The notes: a model not told the origin generated them from the sequence alone. Counted from the first letter of the stretch, positions 1 to 9,330 are shown. The stretch: 64,000 bases of DNA from Variovorax sp. J22P240 (GCF_030316855.1 NZ_JASZYR010000001.1:930001-994000), one strand, 5' to 3'. Translations and numbers: made by a program.

Positions 1-835
1 ATTGCAGACGAAGAAACACCATGCCCTGCTCGCCGGCCAGCAGACGCAGATAGCCTTCCCGCAGCGACGACAGGTGTTCGAGTCCCGGCGTGGCGCCGAG
101 CATCGGAGCGGCCGCACCCGCGTGCTCGTCTGCCAGTGTTTCGCCACGCACACTCGCGCCGCGTCCCTGGCTGCGCAGATCGGTCTGCATCACCTCGTCG
201 GCTCGCCAGAAGCCGAGCGGCTGTCCTTCGGGATCGGTCTTGGGGATCGGCGATGGAAGCTGGTCGCCCACACCCACGATCAGCCCCGGGACTTCGCCCG
301 GCTTGTCGTCGAACGAGGGCCGGTAGTGCGCGTTCAGCGGGGGCGCCTCCTGCCCGTCGGTGACGAACACCAGCGACGGCGAGTCCGGCAGTTGCTTGGC
401 GATGCCGATCGCACTGTGCAACCCCTTGGCGATCTCGCTGTTGCCCGACCAGGCCATGCGCGCATCGATCTGCGCCAACGTCGAACGCAGCTCGCTCAGG
501 TTGGCGCACACCTCGATCGGCGCGAGCAACAGCAACGCACGGTACTCGGTGAAGATCGCCCAGCCCACCTTCGAGCCGCACGGCAACTGCAGCAGCGATT
601 GCCGCAAGGCGTGCTTGGCGAAGGCAAGGCGCGAGACCGGCTGGCCACCGATCTGCTCGTCGGTGACGTTCATGCTCTGGGTCACGTCGAGCACGATCAC
701 GTGATCGAACAGTGAGCGCTCCATCATCACACCCGGATCGATCAAGCTGGCCGCCAGCGCGAGGGCGGCTAACGACAGCAGCCAGCGGTCGGTGCCGCGC
801 CGCCACGAGACGCGCAATCGGTGCCAGAGCGTCAT
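1..835 (-). CDS. mxaL: MxaL-like von Willebrand A protein (3' end beyond window)
   Basis: Partial gene: it starts at the ATG at 835 and runs off the left edge with no stop. The translation begins MTLWHRLRVSW, has one membrane segment at about residues 17-33, then a vWA domain with the metal-site motif DVTQSMN and a second strand ending VFVTDGQE. MxaL is one of the accessory proteins (A, C, K, L, with R and S) needed in methylotrophs to make active methanol dehydrogenase, probably by inserting the active-site metal. It overlaps the mxaK stop by four bases (ATGA) and is the last visible gene of a long minus-strand operon. BatA/BatB-type vWA proteins look similar; the mxaRSACK context decides the name. 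Confidence 0.85.
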   Translation of the reverse strand, partial: MTLWHRLRVSWRRGTDRWLLSLAALALAASLIDPGVMMERSLFDHVIVLDVTQSMNVTDEQIGGQPVSRLAFAKHALRQSLLQLPCGSKVGWAIFTEYRALLLLAPIEVCANLSELRSTLAQIDARMAWSGNSEIAKGLHSAIGIAKQLPDSPSLVFVTDGQEAPPLNAHYRPSFDDKPGEVPGLIVGVGDQLPSPIPKTDPEGQPLGFWRADEVMQTDLRSQGRGASVRGETLADEHAGAAAPMLGATPGLEHLSSLREGYLRLLAGEQGMVFLRLQ

Positions 836-1371
836 GGCAGACCCGGCGAGTAGCCGCGCATGGTGGTGGCCGCACGTTCGGCGTCTCGCCTGGTTTCGGG
901 CGGCGCGACGTCCATCTCGTCGGGATCGGGGAGCAGGCGCTGTGCGCGCTCCAGGTTGTAGCGCGCATCCCAGTATTGCGGGTCGACGCGCAGCACGTCG
1001 CGGTAGATTTCCTTGGCGAGTTCGATCAGCGCGATGGCCTTGCCGGGCTCGGCGCCGGCTTGCACCACGACCGCCTGACGCATCAGCAGGTTGGCGCTGT
1101 TGTAGCGAGCCGCCTGGCCCAGCGGCGAATCGTCTTCCAGGCTGCGATAGAGGCGCAGGGCCGCGTCGTCGGCGCCGCTGTCGGCCCGCGCATGGGCCTG
1201 CGCGAATCGCACCTGGACCGGCACATCCTTGTCATCGGCCGGCAACGGGCCCGAGACAATCGATTTATTCCACAGATGCTGCCGCCAGGTGTGCGCGCCA
1301 TCGATTGCCGCTGCAGCGGCGACCACCGCGAACACACCCAGCACCACGCGCGTGCGTCGCTGCGAGCTCAT
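832..1371 (-). CDS. mxaK: MxaK-like accessory protein
   Basis: About 179 residues. An N-terminal membrane anchor or signal segment (about residues 9-25, VVLGVFAVVAAAAA) is followed by a soluble TPR-like region (DDAALRLYRSLEDD, RYNSANLLMR, VDPQYWDARYNLERAQ) and a charged tail. MxaK is a small membrane-attached protein required for methanol dehydrogenase activity; its molecular role is not established. The ATG at 1371 is chosen because it forms an ATGA overlap with the mxaC stop; a second ATG lies two codons upstream at 1377. Identification rests on size, TPR-like sequence and position between mxaC and mxaL. Confidence 0.8.
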   Translation of the reverse strand: MSSQRRTRVVLGVFAVVAAAAAIDGAHTWRQHLWNKSIVSGPLPADDKDVPVQVRFAQAHARADSGADDAALRLYRSLEDDSPLGQAARYNSANLLMRQAVVVQAGAEPGKAIALIELAKEIYRDVLRVDPQYWDARYNLERAQRLLPDPDEMDVAPPETRRDAERAATTMRGYSPGLP

Positions 1372-2408
1372 GCCCATCGCCGGATCTCCGCCAGGTTGGC
1401 TGCCAGCAGCAGCAGGATGCAGCCCAATGCAACACCCAACACCGGTGCCGACACGTCGCGCCTCGGCATGGTGTCGAGGTAGGTGATGGGCAGGTTCTCG
1501 AGACGGTTCACCGCATCGATGGCCTTCTTCAGCGCCTCGGGATCGCTGGCCTCGTAGGCACGGTATGAAGTGCCGAGCGATTCGAAGAAGCGATGCAGCG
1601 CGTACTCCGGCACCGACTCGACACTCTCCGGCGCTTCGCCCTTTTCCTGGATCAGTCCCGGGCTGTTGGTGGAGCGAAGGTAGATCCAGTAGAACGTGAC
1701 GCGATGCTTGCGCGCAAGGTAAGCAATGCGCTCGCGGGCATCGGTGTCCAACCGGTCGCCGCCGTCGGACACCAGCATGACGATGCGCGAGCCGGTATAG
1801 GGACGATCGTCGAAGGACGACAGCGCCGATTGCAGCGCGAGGCCGATGTTGGTTTCCGAGAGGCCGCGGCCCACGTCGCCAGCCGCAATGGCGGCCTGGA
1901 TCGCTTCGTTCTTCTGCGTGAACTCCAGGACCCGGATCGGCAAGGTGCTGAAAACGATCATGCCGAAGCGGTCGTCCTGCCGCTTGGCGATGAACTCCGA
2001 CAGCAACTGCCGGGCGACCTTGCCCTTGGATTCGCGCATCCGGCTCGACTGCTTCATGTAGTAGTCGATGACCTCGGGGCTGGTGCCCTTCATCGCCGCG
2101 CCCGAGGGTCGTGCGCCCGCGAAGCCCTGGTCCATGCTGCGGCTGCGATCGAGCACCAGCACAATCTCGGCGCCCTTGCCGATGCGTTCGACCTCGTACT
2201 CCGGCCAATAGGGGCCAGCCATGCCGATGTCGAGGGCCGCGAGCGCCAGGACACCGATGATGCGCAGCGCCCAACCCAGAAGGTCGGAAGACCGGTCGCG
2301 CGGCATCAAGGCGGCCCAGCCGTTGTCGAGCGCCCTGCCCGACCGCGCGAACAGCGGCAGCAGGGCCAGAGGCAACAACCACAGCAGCCAGGGATGGTCG
2401 AAGCTCAT
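1368..2408 (-). CDS. mxaC: MxaC-like vWA-domain membrane protein
   Basis: 346 residues from the ATG at 2408 (MSFDHPWLLWLLPLALL), which overlaps the mxaA stop as ATGA; an in-frame TTG at 2435 gives a longer frame but is less likely. Two N-terminal membrane segments (about 5-22 and 45-65) flank an aerotolerance-operon-like region. A vWA domain follows with the metal-site motif VLVLDRSRSMD and the later VSDGGDR, and a C-terminal membrane helix near residue 325 (LGVALGCILLLLAANL). MxaC is part of the set needed to assemble active methanol dehydrogenase. BatA is the closest look-alike. Confidence 0.85.
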   Translation of the reverse strand: MSFDHPWLLWLLPLALLPLFARSGRALDNGWAALMPRDRSSDLLGWALRIIGVLALAALDIGMAGPYWPEYEVERIGKGAEIVLVLDRSRSMDQGFAGARPSGAAMKGTSPEVIDYYMKQSSRMRESKGKVARQLLSEFIAKRQDDRFGMIVFSTLPIRVLEFTQKNEAIQAAIAAGDVGRGLSETNIGLALQSALSSFDDRPYTGSRIVMLVSDGGDRLDTDARERIAYLARKHRVTFYWIYLRSTNSPGLIQEKGEAPESVESVPEYALHRFFESLGTSYRAYEASDPEALKKAIDAVNRLENLPITYLDTMPRRDVSAPVLGVALGCILLLLAANLAEIRRWA

Positions 2409-3346
2409 GCGGCACCTCGCTCGGCATCGCGGCAACGCCGACAGAACCCGATCAGCCAGCTTCGGTCGGCACCGGCTTGCGGCTGCTGCTCATCCTTGCC
2501 GAAGAACTCGAGGCGCGACTGCCGGAAGAACCTGCCGAGGTCGTCGCGCAAATGCGCGAAGTGCGGTTTCGCCGTGACAAAGCGATCGACGCCCTCCTCG
2601 AAAACGACCTCTCCCATCGTCCGGTTCAAGGCGCCATGAAGATGCTGGAACGCCTCGCGCCATTGCGGCTCGGGACTCGCCGGCGTCAGGCCGCGCAGCG
2701 CGCGCCACGCCAGCGTGAACGGCCGATGTGCGCGTGTCCACCACGGCAGGCCGATGTACACGTGGGCAAGGTAGCCCAGCAGCATCAGCGCGACGAGGCC
2801 GTAGGCGGCGAGGCGCCAGCGCGCGAAGCGCGTGTCGATCAGCGGCGGGGCCGCGTCGGGCTGCAGTTCGCCGAGGCCGCGCCGGGGCGAGACCTCGACC
2901 GGCACCAGTGGCGACACCGTCACCGGCCAGGCTTCGACCCGGACCTCCTGCGCCCGCGGCTGCCCCTTGAAGCGCAAGGTGAACCCCGGCATCTCGAGCG
3001 TGCGCGGTTGCGGCGGCGAAAGAAACACCTGATAGGCCAACGTCAGTTCATGGCGCCGCCCTCCGGGCTCGGCACTGCTGCGTCGCACGACGCTGCGCAA
3101 CTCGAGGGCGTTGCCGCGCGGGCCGGCCTGCGGCACGCTGGACTCGTCGAGCACGAGGCCGTCCGCAGCGTCGACCGTGACGGTGCGCGACACCCTGTCG
3201 CCAAGCTGGTAGCCGAAGGCCCTCGGTTCACTCAGGGTGGCATCCACCTGTCCCGGAAGCATTGCTGCGCAAGCCGCCGATGCGACCCAGCCCAGCAGCG
3301 AGCCGCAGAGCTTGCGTGAGGCCAGGGCCATCTGCCGGATCGTCAT
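2405..3346 (-). CDS. mxaA: MxaA-like methanol dehydrogenase maturation protein
   Basis: 313 residues. An N-terminal signal sequence (about residues 10-30) is followed by a periplasmic beta-rich region, one membrane helix at about 178-198 (AAYGLVALMLLGYLAHVYIG), and a cytoplasmic tail with GALNRTMGEVVFEEGV. In methylotrophs mxaA mutants make methanol dehydrogenase that lacks its metal, so the protein is linked to calcium insertion for MxaF. Here the only methanol dehydrogenase in view is XoxF. The ATG at 3346 lies 21 bases after the mxaS stop; ATG 3330 is an alternative. Confidence 0.8.
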   Translation of the reverse strand: MTIRQMALASRKLCGSLLGWVASAACAAMLPGQVDATLSEPRAFGYQLGDRVSRTVTVDAADGLVLDESSVPQAGPRGNALELRSVVRRSSAEPGGRRHELTLAYQVFLSPPQPRTLEMPGFTLRFKGQPRAQEVRVEAWPVTVSPLVPVEVSPRRGLGELQPDAAPPLIDTRFARWRLAAYGLVALMLLGYLAHVYIGLPWWTRAHRPFTLAWRALRGLTPASPEPQWREAFQHLHGALNRTMGEVVFEEGVDRFVTAKPHFAHLRDDLGRFFRQSRLEFFGKDEQQPQAGADRSWLIGFCRRCRDAERGAA

Positions 3347-3367
3347 CGTGCATCGCTCACGTGCGGC

Positions 3368-4222
3368 TCACGAGTGGAAGTGCCGCGTCACCGCGTCGGC
3401 ATCGAAGGCGCCCTCGATGAACAGCGGCTTGACCCGGTTCACCTGAAAGATTCGGAGCAAGGCATCGCGGCGCTGCTGCTGGGCCGCCAGCCATTTTTCG
3501 CGCAGGGCCGGACGCCACCACAGCAGTCGCGTGACGCCGGTTTCCGGGTCGGTCACTTGCACCAGGCCGCGCCGCGTGCTCGGCCCGAACTCCAGTGGGT
3601 CCCATAGGACCACCGGCACCAGATCGTGGTGCGCCATCGAGGCCACCGTGTCCTCGACCTCCGACAGCGGCAGATGGAAGTCCGAGACGAGAAAAACCAG
3701 CGAACGTTGCCGGCCCAGGTAGCGATGGGCCATCGACAGCGCGCGCGCCGAGCGGCCCTGGAGACGCAGCGAGCGAAGCGTCCGAGCCAGCGCGTCACCC
3801 ATGCCGCGCGCGCGCGTCAGTGGCAACAGAACATCCTCGCGCACCGTGCTGTCGCAACCGACGAAGCCGAAGCTGTCGCCGGTGCGCCAGGCCGACCACG
3901 CCAGGCTGTCGACGAAATCGGCCAGCACATCGAGCTTGCGGCGCGTGCCGGCAAAACCCATGGACGCCGACAGGTCCGCGACCATCACGACCGGAATCGC
4001 CTTGCGCTGGCTGTAGACCCGCACGATCCAGCTGCCGAACGGATCGCGCAGGCTTGCGTGCAGATCGAGCCGGCGCGGGTCCGGTGCATCGAGCAGCGAC
4101 GCATGGCCGCGAAACTCGAAGCCGCTGTCCCCCCGCGAGCTGCGGTGATGGCCGGGAAAGTGGCCCAGCGCCGGCACCCCGATGCGGTAATGCAGTTCCT
4201 GCGAAGACTGGGGCGCGTTCAT
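3368..4222 (-). CDS. mxaS: MxaS-like DUF58 protein
   Basis: 284 residues with the DUF58 core: an N-terminal strand region (GFEFRGHASLLDAPDPRRLD) and a vWA-like fold starting VVMVADLSASMGFAG, followed by VFLVSDFHLPL. DUF58 proteins accompany MoxR ATPases; MxaS fills that role for methanol dehydrogenase. The ATG at 4222 directly abuts the mxaR stop (TAG, 4223-4225), so the two are translationally coupled. No membrane segment is visible, consistent with a cytoplasmic partner of MxaR. Confidence 0.85.
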   Translation of the reverse strand: MNAPQSSQELHYRIGVPALGHFPGHHRSSRGDSGFEFRGHASLLDAPDPRRLDLHASLRDPFGSWIVRVYSQRKAIPVVMVADLSASMGFAGTRRKLDVLADFVDSLAWSAWRTGDSFGFVGCDSTVREDVLLPLTRARGMGDALARTLRSLRLQGRSARALSMAHRYLGRQRSLVFLVSDFHLPLSEVEDTVASMAHHDLVPVVLWDPLEFGPSTRRGLVQVTDPETGVTRLLWWRPALREKWLAAQQQRRDALLRIFQVNRVKPLFIEGAFDADAVTRHFHS

Positions 4223-5245
4223 CTATGGTGCTGCCACGCTGTTGAGGATGCCACTCATCAAGCGGCCCGATATCTCGTGACGCCGCATCTCGTACACCGG
4301 CTGGTAGCACAGCCGGTGCGAGATGGTTTCGACGAAGACCGCCTGCACGTCCTTGGGCGTGACGTAGTCGCGCCCATCGAGCCAGGCCGCCACGCGGGCG
4401 GCGCGCAGCAGCAGGCTCATGCCGCGCGGGCTGGCGCCCGCGAGCATCAGGTGGGCGGCGTCCAGGTCCGACAGCCGCACGCCGTAGTCGGCGGGCGCCG
4501 CCGTCGCACGCCACAGGTCCATCGCATAGGTCTGCAAGGCCTCGGAGGTCTGCACGCCACGCTGGATCAGCTCAGACACCTGGTTCAGCTCCTGGTAGGC
4601 GACCAGGCCGCCGGCCAAGTCGCCGATCAGTCGATCCGTGTCGTGGAAGCGCGGCTCGGTCATCAGCTGGCGTCGCTCGGCATCGGTCGCAGGCGCGTCG
4701 ATGGTCACTTCGAGCATGAAGCGATCACGTGCCGCGGCCGAGATCTCGAAAGTCTCTTCGCGCTCGACGCGGTTGCGATCGGCAAACACCACGAGGTGCG
4801 GAAAGCGGAACTCCCGATTGAACGCCGACACGCTGCGCTCGGCCATCACGCGCAGAAGCAGCGAATGAACCTGCGGGCGCGCCCGATTGATCTCGTTGAA
4901 GAAGAAGACCGCAAGGCTCTCACCGTGCTGGATCAGGGGCCCGCGCTCGACCGCCGGCTTGCCCTCGGCACTGATGTAGGTGTAGTAGATCAGGTCGTTG
5001 GGCATCAGGTCGATGGTGCCTTCGATGCGCCCGAAGTCACCGCCCAGCACCTGCGCGAAGGCCCGCAGCAGCGTCGTCTTGCCCACACCGACATCGCCTT
5101 GCAGCAGCACGTGGCCGCGCGCGAAGACGGCCGTGTTGATGAGGCGGATCGTCCGCGCCTGGCCGATCACCGCCTTGGCGACCTCGGCTTCGAGCATCAG
5201 CGCACGCTGGCGCCAGTCGCTCATCACCCCATCGTCTCGATTCAT
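4223..5245 (-). CDS. mxaR: MxaR/MoxR-family AAA+ ATPase
   Basis: 340 residues. The Walker A motif is GDVGVGKTT (about residues 50-58), the Walker B region is VFFFNEINRA (the usual Asp is Asn here), and there is a sensor-1-like FADRNRVE and a C-terminal lid domain with the arginine-containing segment GASPRGM. MoxR ATPases act as chaperones that mature enzyme complexes with vWA partners; next to mxaSACKL this one is the MxaR paralogue for methanol dehydrogenase. The start is the ATG at 5245; an internal ATG (MSDWRQ) is possible. It lies 30 bases after the stop of the upstream binding-protein gene, in the same operon. Confidence 0.88.
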   Translation of the reverse strand: MNRDDGVMSDWRQRALMLEAEVAKAVIGQARTIRLINTAVFARGHVLLQGDVGVGKTTLLRAFAQVLGGDFGRIEGTIDLMPNDLIYYTYISAEGKPAVERGPLIQHGESLAVFFFNEINRARPQVHSLLLRVMAERSVSAFNREFRFPHLVVFADRNRVEREETFEISAAARDRFMLEVTIDAPATDAERRQLMTEPRFHDTDRLIGDLAGGLVAYQELNQVSELIQRGVQTSEALQTYAMDLWRATAAPADYGVRLSDLDAAHLMLAGASPRGMSLLLRAARVAAWLDGRDYVTPKDVQAVFVETISHRLCYQPVYEMRRHEISGRLMSGILNSVAAP

Positions 5246-5275
5246 CCGAAAACCTCCGTTCTCAGCCTTTCAGCC

Positions 5276-6268
5276 TTAACCGCCCGCGCCGCGCACGCCC
5301 TTCATTCGCTCGACGGCCGCACGCTCCTTGGCGTATTCCTCCCGGCAGGCCCGTGCGTAGTCTTCGGGGCCGAGGTAGGTGACCTCCTGGTCGTACCTGG
5401 CCAGGTCATCGACGAAGCGCGGATCGAACAGGGCCTTCTTGAAGCCGTCGTGCAGCACGGCCAGCACGTCGGGTGGCAATCCGCGCGGACCGGCCAGGCC
5501 GTAGGGCGACATCGCCACGATGTCGAAACCCAGCTCGCGCAATGTCGGCACCTTCGGCCAGCGCGGCGAGCGCTGTGCCCCAAAGGTTGCGAGCAGCCGC
5601 AGGCGGCCCGCATCGACCTCCGGCGCAAAGCCCGATGAATTGACGCCCGCCATCACCTGGCCCGACTCCACGGCCAGGGTCAGCTCGGAGGTGCCTTTGT
5701 ACGGCACATGGATGTAGCGCAGCCCGCGCTCGGTGAACAACGCTTCGAGGACGAGGTGCGGCGTGGTGCCGACGCCGTTGGTGGCGATGCTCAGCTCGCC
5801 GGGCCGCTTGCGTGCAAAGTCGAACAGCTGGCCGAGCTCGCGCATCGGGCTGGCCGCACGCACCAGCACTCCGAAGGTGACGCCCGAAATCTGGATGATG
5901 GGCGTGACGTCCCGCACCGGGTCCCACAGTACCTTTTGTAAGAACGGCGCCCGAAACACCGGCTGCGGCATCTGCGCGATCGTGTAGCCATTGGGTTCGG
6001 CCTGCTGCAGGATCGGCATCGCCAGCGTGCCGCCGGCGCCAGGGCGGTTCGCAACGATCACGGGCTGGCCGAGCGCCGGCGCCGCAAGTTCGGCCAGCAG
6101 CCGCAGCGACAGGTCGGTCGCGCCACCCGCCGCCCACGGCACCCACATCATGATCGGCCGGGAGGGAAAGGCGTCGCTGGCGAGCGCGCGCGGAACATGC
6201 GCAAGAGGCCCCGCCGACATCGCCAGCGCGGCGGCACGACCCAGCCAGCGTCGGCGGTCGAGGTTCAT
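5276..6268 (-). CDS. Bug/TctC-family periplasmic binding protein, probable Tat substrate
   Basis: 330 residues. The N-terminus MNLDRRRWLGRAAAL carries a twin-arginine motif followed by a hydrophobic stretch, so Tat export is likely. The mature part has the family signatures FPSRPIMMWVPWAAGG, PVIVANRPGAGG and YIHVPYKGTSE. Bug proteins usually bind small carboxylates and feed TctAB transporters, but no tctA/tctB is nearby. Its ATG overlaps the ABC permease stop as ATGA and it precedes mxaR, so it belongs to the methanol-dehydrogenase operon. The ligand cannot be told from the sequence. Confidence 0.85.
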   Translation of the reverse strand: MNLDRRRWLGRAAALAMSAGPLAHVPRALASDAFPSRPIMMWVPWAAGGATDLSLRLLAELAAPALGQPVIVANRPGAGGTLAMPILQQAEPNGYTIAQMPQPVFRAPFLQKVLWDPVRDVTPIIQISGVTFGVLVRAASPMRELGQLFDFARKRPGELSIATNGVGTTPHLVLEALFTERGLRYIHVPYKGTSELTLAVESGQVMAGVNSSGFAPEVDAGRLRLLATFGAQRSPRWPKVPTLRELGFDIVAMSPYGLAGPRGLPPDVLAVLHDGFKKALFDPRFVDDLARYDQEVTYLGPEDYARACREEYAKERAAVERMKGVRGAGG

Positions 6269-7146
6269 GCCGGGCCTCCACCGCGCTTCGTCAATCCACC
6301 AAAGCCGCGCTGCGGGTCGTAGCCCCAACAGGCCAGCACGAAGAACACCACGAGGCACCCCAGCACGATCCAGGGCGCCTCGCCCGGGTCCTTGCCATAC
6401 AAAGCGAACCGGATCCACTCGATGGCGTGCGTGAACGGGTTGAAGCGGGCCAGTTGATAGACCCATTCGGCGCCGGACTCCCTCAGCTTCCACAGCGGGT
6501 ACAGCGCGGTGGACATGAAGTACATCGGAAAGATCACGAAGTTCATCGTGCCGGCGAAGTTCTCAAGCTGCTTGATGTGCACCGACAGCAGCAGGCCGAG
6601 CGCGCCCAGCATCAGCGCTCCGCAGACCAGCGCTATCAAGGCATGCAACCCGCCCAGCGAGAGCAGTGGCAGGTCGGTGCCGATCAAGGTCGCGACGATC
6701 ACGAAGGCCAAGGCCTGGAGCACCGACAGCAGCCCCGTCGCGCAGAGCTTGCAGAACAGGAGCCACGCGCGTGGCAAGGGTGCGGTGAGCAGCAGCCGCA
6801 TCAAGCCCATCTCGCGGTCGTAGACCATCGCCAGCGACGACTGCATCCCGTTGAACAGCAGCACCATGCCCACCAGGCCCGGCGCGATGTAGACGTCATA
6901 GGGGATATAGGTGTCGTAGGGCTCGACGATCGCGACGCCGAACACGTTGCGAAAGCCCGCCGCGAACACCGCCAGCCACAAGAGCGGACGAACCAGCGCC
7001 GACACCAGGCGGCCGGTCTGCTGCGAGAACTTGAGCAGCTCGCGCATGACGATCGCCTGCATGGCCTGCAGGGCGTGCACGAGCCCACGGCGCTGCGCGA
7101 GTTCAGCTTCGCCGGCTTCCACGGGAATCAATGCGTCGTCTTGCAT
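6265..7146 (-). CDS. ABC-2 type permease of the PQQ-alcohol dehydrogenase-associated ABC system
   Basis: 293 residues from the ATG at 7146 (MQDDALIPVE). About six membrane segments are visible, for example PLLWLAVFAAGFRNVFG, AFVIVATLIG, ALMLGALGLLLSVH and WIVLGCLVVFFVLACWG, in the ABC-2 (exporter-type) arrangement. It resembles the PedC-type permeases encoded with PQQ-dependent alcohol dehydrogenases in Pseudomonas. It overlaps the end of the upstream binding-protein gene by 19 bases and is coupled to the Bug gene by ATGA. With the ATPase at 9331-10071 it would form a transporter whose cargo is unknown. Confidence 0.85.
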   Translation of the reverse strand: MQDDALIPVEAGEAELAQRRGLVHALQAMQAIVMRELLKFSQQTGRLVSALVRPLLWLAVFAAGFRNVFGVAIVEPYDTYIPYDVYIAPGLVGMVLLFNGMQSSLAMVYDREMGLMRLLLTAPLPRAWLLFCKLCATGLLSVLQALAFVIVATLIGTDLPLLSLGGLHALIALVCGALMLGALGLLLSVHIKQLENFAGTMNFVIFPMYFMSTALYPLWKLRESGAEWVYQLARFNPFTHAIEWIRFALYGKDPGEAPWIVLGCLVVFFVLACWGYDPQRGFGGLTKRGGGPA

Positions 7147-8306
7147 CGCTTCTCCGGGGCGTCCGCGCCCAGTGTGTCCAATACGTTGGTCGGGTGCAGC
7201 AGACCCTCCACCGGCGCCTGCGCAATCACGCCCTGCCCGTCGGTGAGCAGCATGGTCTGGCGCAACTGGCCGTCCCAGGGCCGAAAGCTCAGGTTCGTGC
7301 CCTTGGAGCCATCGAGCGGCGTCTTGGCGAGCCCTTGCGCCCAAGTCGCGGCGGGCCCCTTCGGCGCCGCGGTCGCGACCGCGATCAGCGCCTTGCCTGC
7401 CATCCACGCCGACCAGTCGCTCTCGGTCATGGGCCGGCCGGCCGCCTTGGCGAACCGGCGGGAGACCTGTGGGGCGCCGTAGCGCTCGAACTGCGCATGC
7501 CAGGCCACGGCCACCAATCCCGCATCACCCACCACCGGCCGAGGCAACACCGTGCGATACGGCAGGCTGCGCGCGAATTCGCCATCGCTGTCGACCACCC
7601 AGACGGCGTCGTAAGTCGTGCCGGCCGTAAGCAGCATCGGATTGGCCAGATCGCGCTCCCGCGGGTCGCCCGACAGCTTGAAGGGCTTGGTCGCGACCAC
7701 CTGCAAGCCGTAGCGCTTGAGCGAGGCCTGCACCGTCGCGGCCCGCAACTGATCCTGCGCACTCGGGCCGACGAGCAGGAGCACTTTGCTCCATTTGCGC
7801 GACACGAGCGTTTGCGCCAGTGCGTCGGCACGCATGCGCTCGCTCGGGACGATGTGGAACAGGCGCGCCCGGCAGTCCTGCTCGCGCAGGCGGTCGGCGG
7901 CGTCGCCGATGTTGATCACCGGCAGCTTCACGGCATCGACCACGGCCAGCGTCCAATCGGCAGGAAGGTCCGTGAGGAGCACTGCGGCGCCCGCCTTTTC
8001 GGCCGCCTGCGCGGCGGCGCGTGCCGCCTCCGGCGAGGCGGCGGACTGCTTCGTCAACACCACGGCCGCATCGACGGCCTGCAGCTCGAACTGCCCTTCC
8101 TCCAGCGCGACATCCAGCCCGTCGCTCGCCGGGCCGCCAGGGTGGCCCAGGAACTGGCGCTCCAGGCGCGAGCGTTCGAGCCGCGCGTCGGAGTCGGGCA
8201 CCAGGAGCGTCGCTTTCAACGGAGTGACCGCGCCCGCCGCCTGTCCGGCCGACGTCGACGCCGCAAGCAGCAGCGACATGCCGACGAAACAGGCGGCTCC
8301 CTTCAT
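7128..8306 (-). CDS. ABC substrate-binding protein of the PQQ-dependent alcohol dehydrogenase system
   Basis: 392 residues with a signal peptide (MKGAACFVGMSLLLAAS...GQAAG) and a type I periplasmic binding fold of the Leu/Ile/Val-binding kind (AGAAVLLTDLPADW, KLPVINIGDAADRLRE, KVLLLVGPSAQDQ, YDAVWVVDSDGEFARS). It matches the family known to accompany PQQ-dependent alcohol dehydrogenases together with a YVTN propeller and an ABC-2 exporter. That is an unusual pairing, since binding proteins normally serve importers. The ATG at 8306 overlaps the propeller gene stop as ATGA. Confidence 0.82.
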   Translation of the reverse strand: MKGAACFVGMSLLLAASTSAGQAAGAVTPLKATLLVPDSDARLERSRLERQFLGHPGGPASDGLDVALEEGQFELQAVDAAVVLTKQSAASPEAARAAAQAAEKAGAAVLLTDLPADWTLAVVDAVKLPVINIGDAADRLREQDCRARLFHIVPSERMRADALAQTLVSRKWSKVLLLVGPSAQDQLRAATVQASLKRYGLQVVATKPFKLSGDPRERDLANPMLLTAGTTYDAVWVVDSDGEFARSLPYRTVLPRPVVGDAGLVAVAWHAQFERYGAPQVSRRFAKAAGRPMTESDWSAWMAGKALIAVATAAPKGPAATWAQGLAKTPLDGSKGTNLSFRPWDGQLRQTMLLTDGQGVIAQAPVEGLLHPTNVLDTLGADAPEKRCKTTH

Positions 8307-9292
8307 TCAACCACCACCAGCCCATAGGGCACGCGGCCGACCGGGATGCTCTTGATCGGCTTGGCCGCCGCGACATCGACCACGGTCACGTCGTCGCTCA
8401 AACCGTTGACCACATACAGCCGGGCTTCGGCCTTGTCGAGCGTGACGTTCCACGCGCGCTTGCCGACCAGCACGAGATTCGTGACCTTGCGCTGCGGCAC
8501 GTCGACGAACGCGACATGATTCGCCCTGCCCAGCGCCACGAAGGCGCGCTTGCCGTCGCGCGACATCTGGATGCCCACCGGCGTGATGTCTTCGCTGCGC
8601 GCGCCCTTGACTTCGAACTTCAGATTGCCGACCACGGCACGGGTGGCCGTGTCGATGATGCTGACGCTGGCATCGAGTTCATTCGTGACCCACAGCTCCT
8701 TGCCGTCGGGCGTGAAGGCCATGCGACGTGGCCGCTTGCCCACTTTGACGTTCTTGACGATGGAAGCGCTGGCGACGTCGATCACGTGCACGAGGCTCGC
8801 GACCTCGGAGGTCACGTACAGCGTCTTGCCGTCCGCACTGACTTTCACGCCTTCGGGCTCCTTGCCGACCTTGATCGACTTGAGCACCTTGCCGTTCGAC
8901 GCATCGACGAAGCTGACCGCGCCTTCGTCCTCGTTGGACACGTAGATGGTCTTTCCGTCCGGCGACAAATCGAAGGCCTCGGGCTCGTCACCCAGCGGAA
9001 CGCGGCGCAGCGACTTGCCCGTCGCCGGGTCGATCACGTCCGCAACGTTCGACTCGGTGCAGGCGAGCATGATCAGGCGATCCGGCATGACCTGGATGTG
9101 CCGCCCTCGCTTACACGTCGGAATGGTGCCCTTGACGCTGAGCGTGGCCAGGTCGATCAGCGTGACTGCCTGGTCTTTCTCGCTCGACACATAGGCGGTG
9201 CCCTGCGCCATCGCGGCCATGCCGAGGCACGCGCCCAACAAGGCCGCTAACGAACGGGCGGCACACTTCGGAACCCCGGCAACTTCAACCAT
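8303..9292 (-). CDS. PQQ-catabolism-associated YVTN beta-propeller protein
   Basis: 329 residues beginning MVEVAGVPKCAARSL with a hydrophobic export signal ending near AMAQG. The rest is about seven repeats of roughly 42 residues with the pattern DLSPDGKTIYVSNEDEGAV / VSADGKTLYVTSE / FTPDGKELWVTNELDASV, a YVTN beta-propeller. Propellers of this family occur with PQQ-dependent alcohol dehydrogenase ABC systems; the function is unknown. The ATG at 9292 has a strong AAGGAGA ribosome site upstream. The stop overlaps the next start (ATGA). Confidence 0.85.
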   Translation of the reverse strand: MVEVAGVPKCAARSLAALLGACLGMAAMAQGTAYVSSEKDQAVTLIDLATLSVKGTIPTCKRGRHIQVMPDRLIMLACTESNVADVIDPATGKSLRRVPLGDEPEAFDLSPDGKTIYVSNEDEGAVSFVDASNGKVLKSIKVGKEPEGVKVSADGKTLYVTSEVASLVHVIDVASASIVKNVKVGKRPRRMAFTPDGKELWVTNELDASVSIIDTATRAVVGNLKFEVKGARSEDITPVGIQMSRDGKRAFVALGRANHVAFVDVPQRKVTNLVLVGKRAWNVTLDKAEARLYVVNGLSDDVTVVDVAAAKPIKSIPVGRVPYGLVVVE

Positions 9293-9330
9293 CTCGACGT
9301 CTCCTTGTTGATTTGAATCGGAACTACGGA

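Noticed and set aside
2..715. Long plus-strand open frame at the left edge
   Set aside because: It is an antisense shadow of mxaL; the minus-strand frame has a clear vWA metal motif and ATGA coupling to mxaK.
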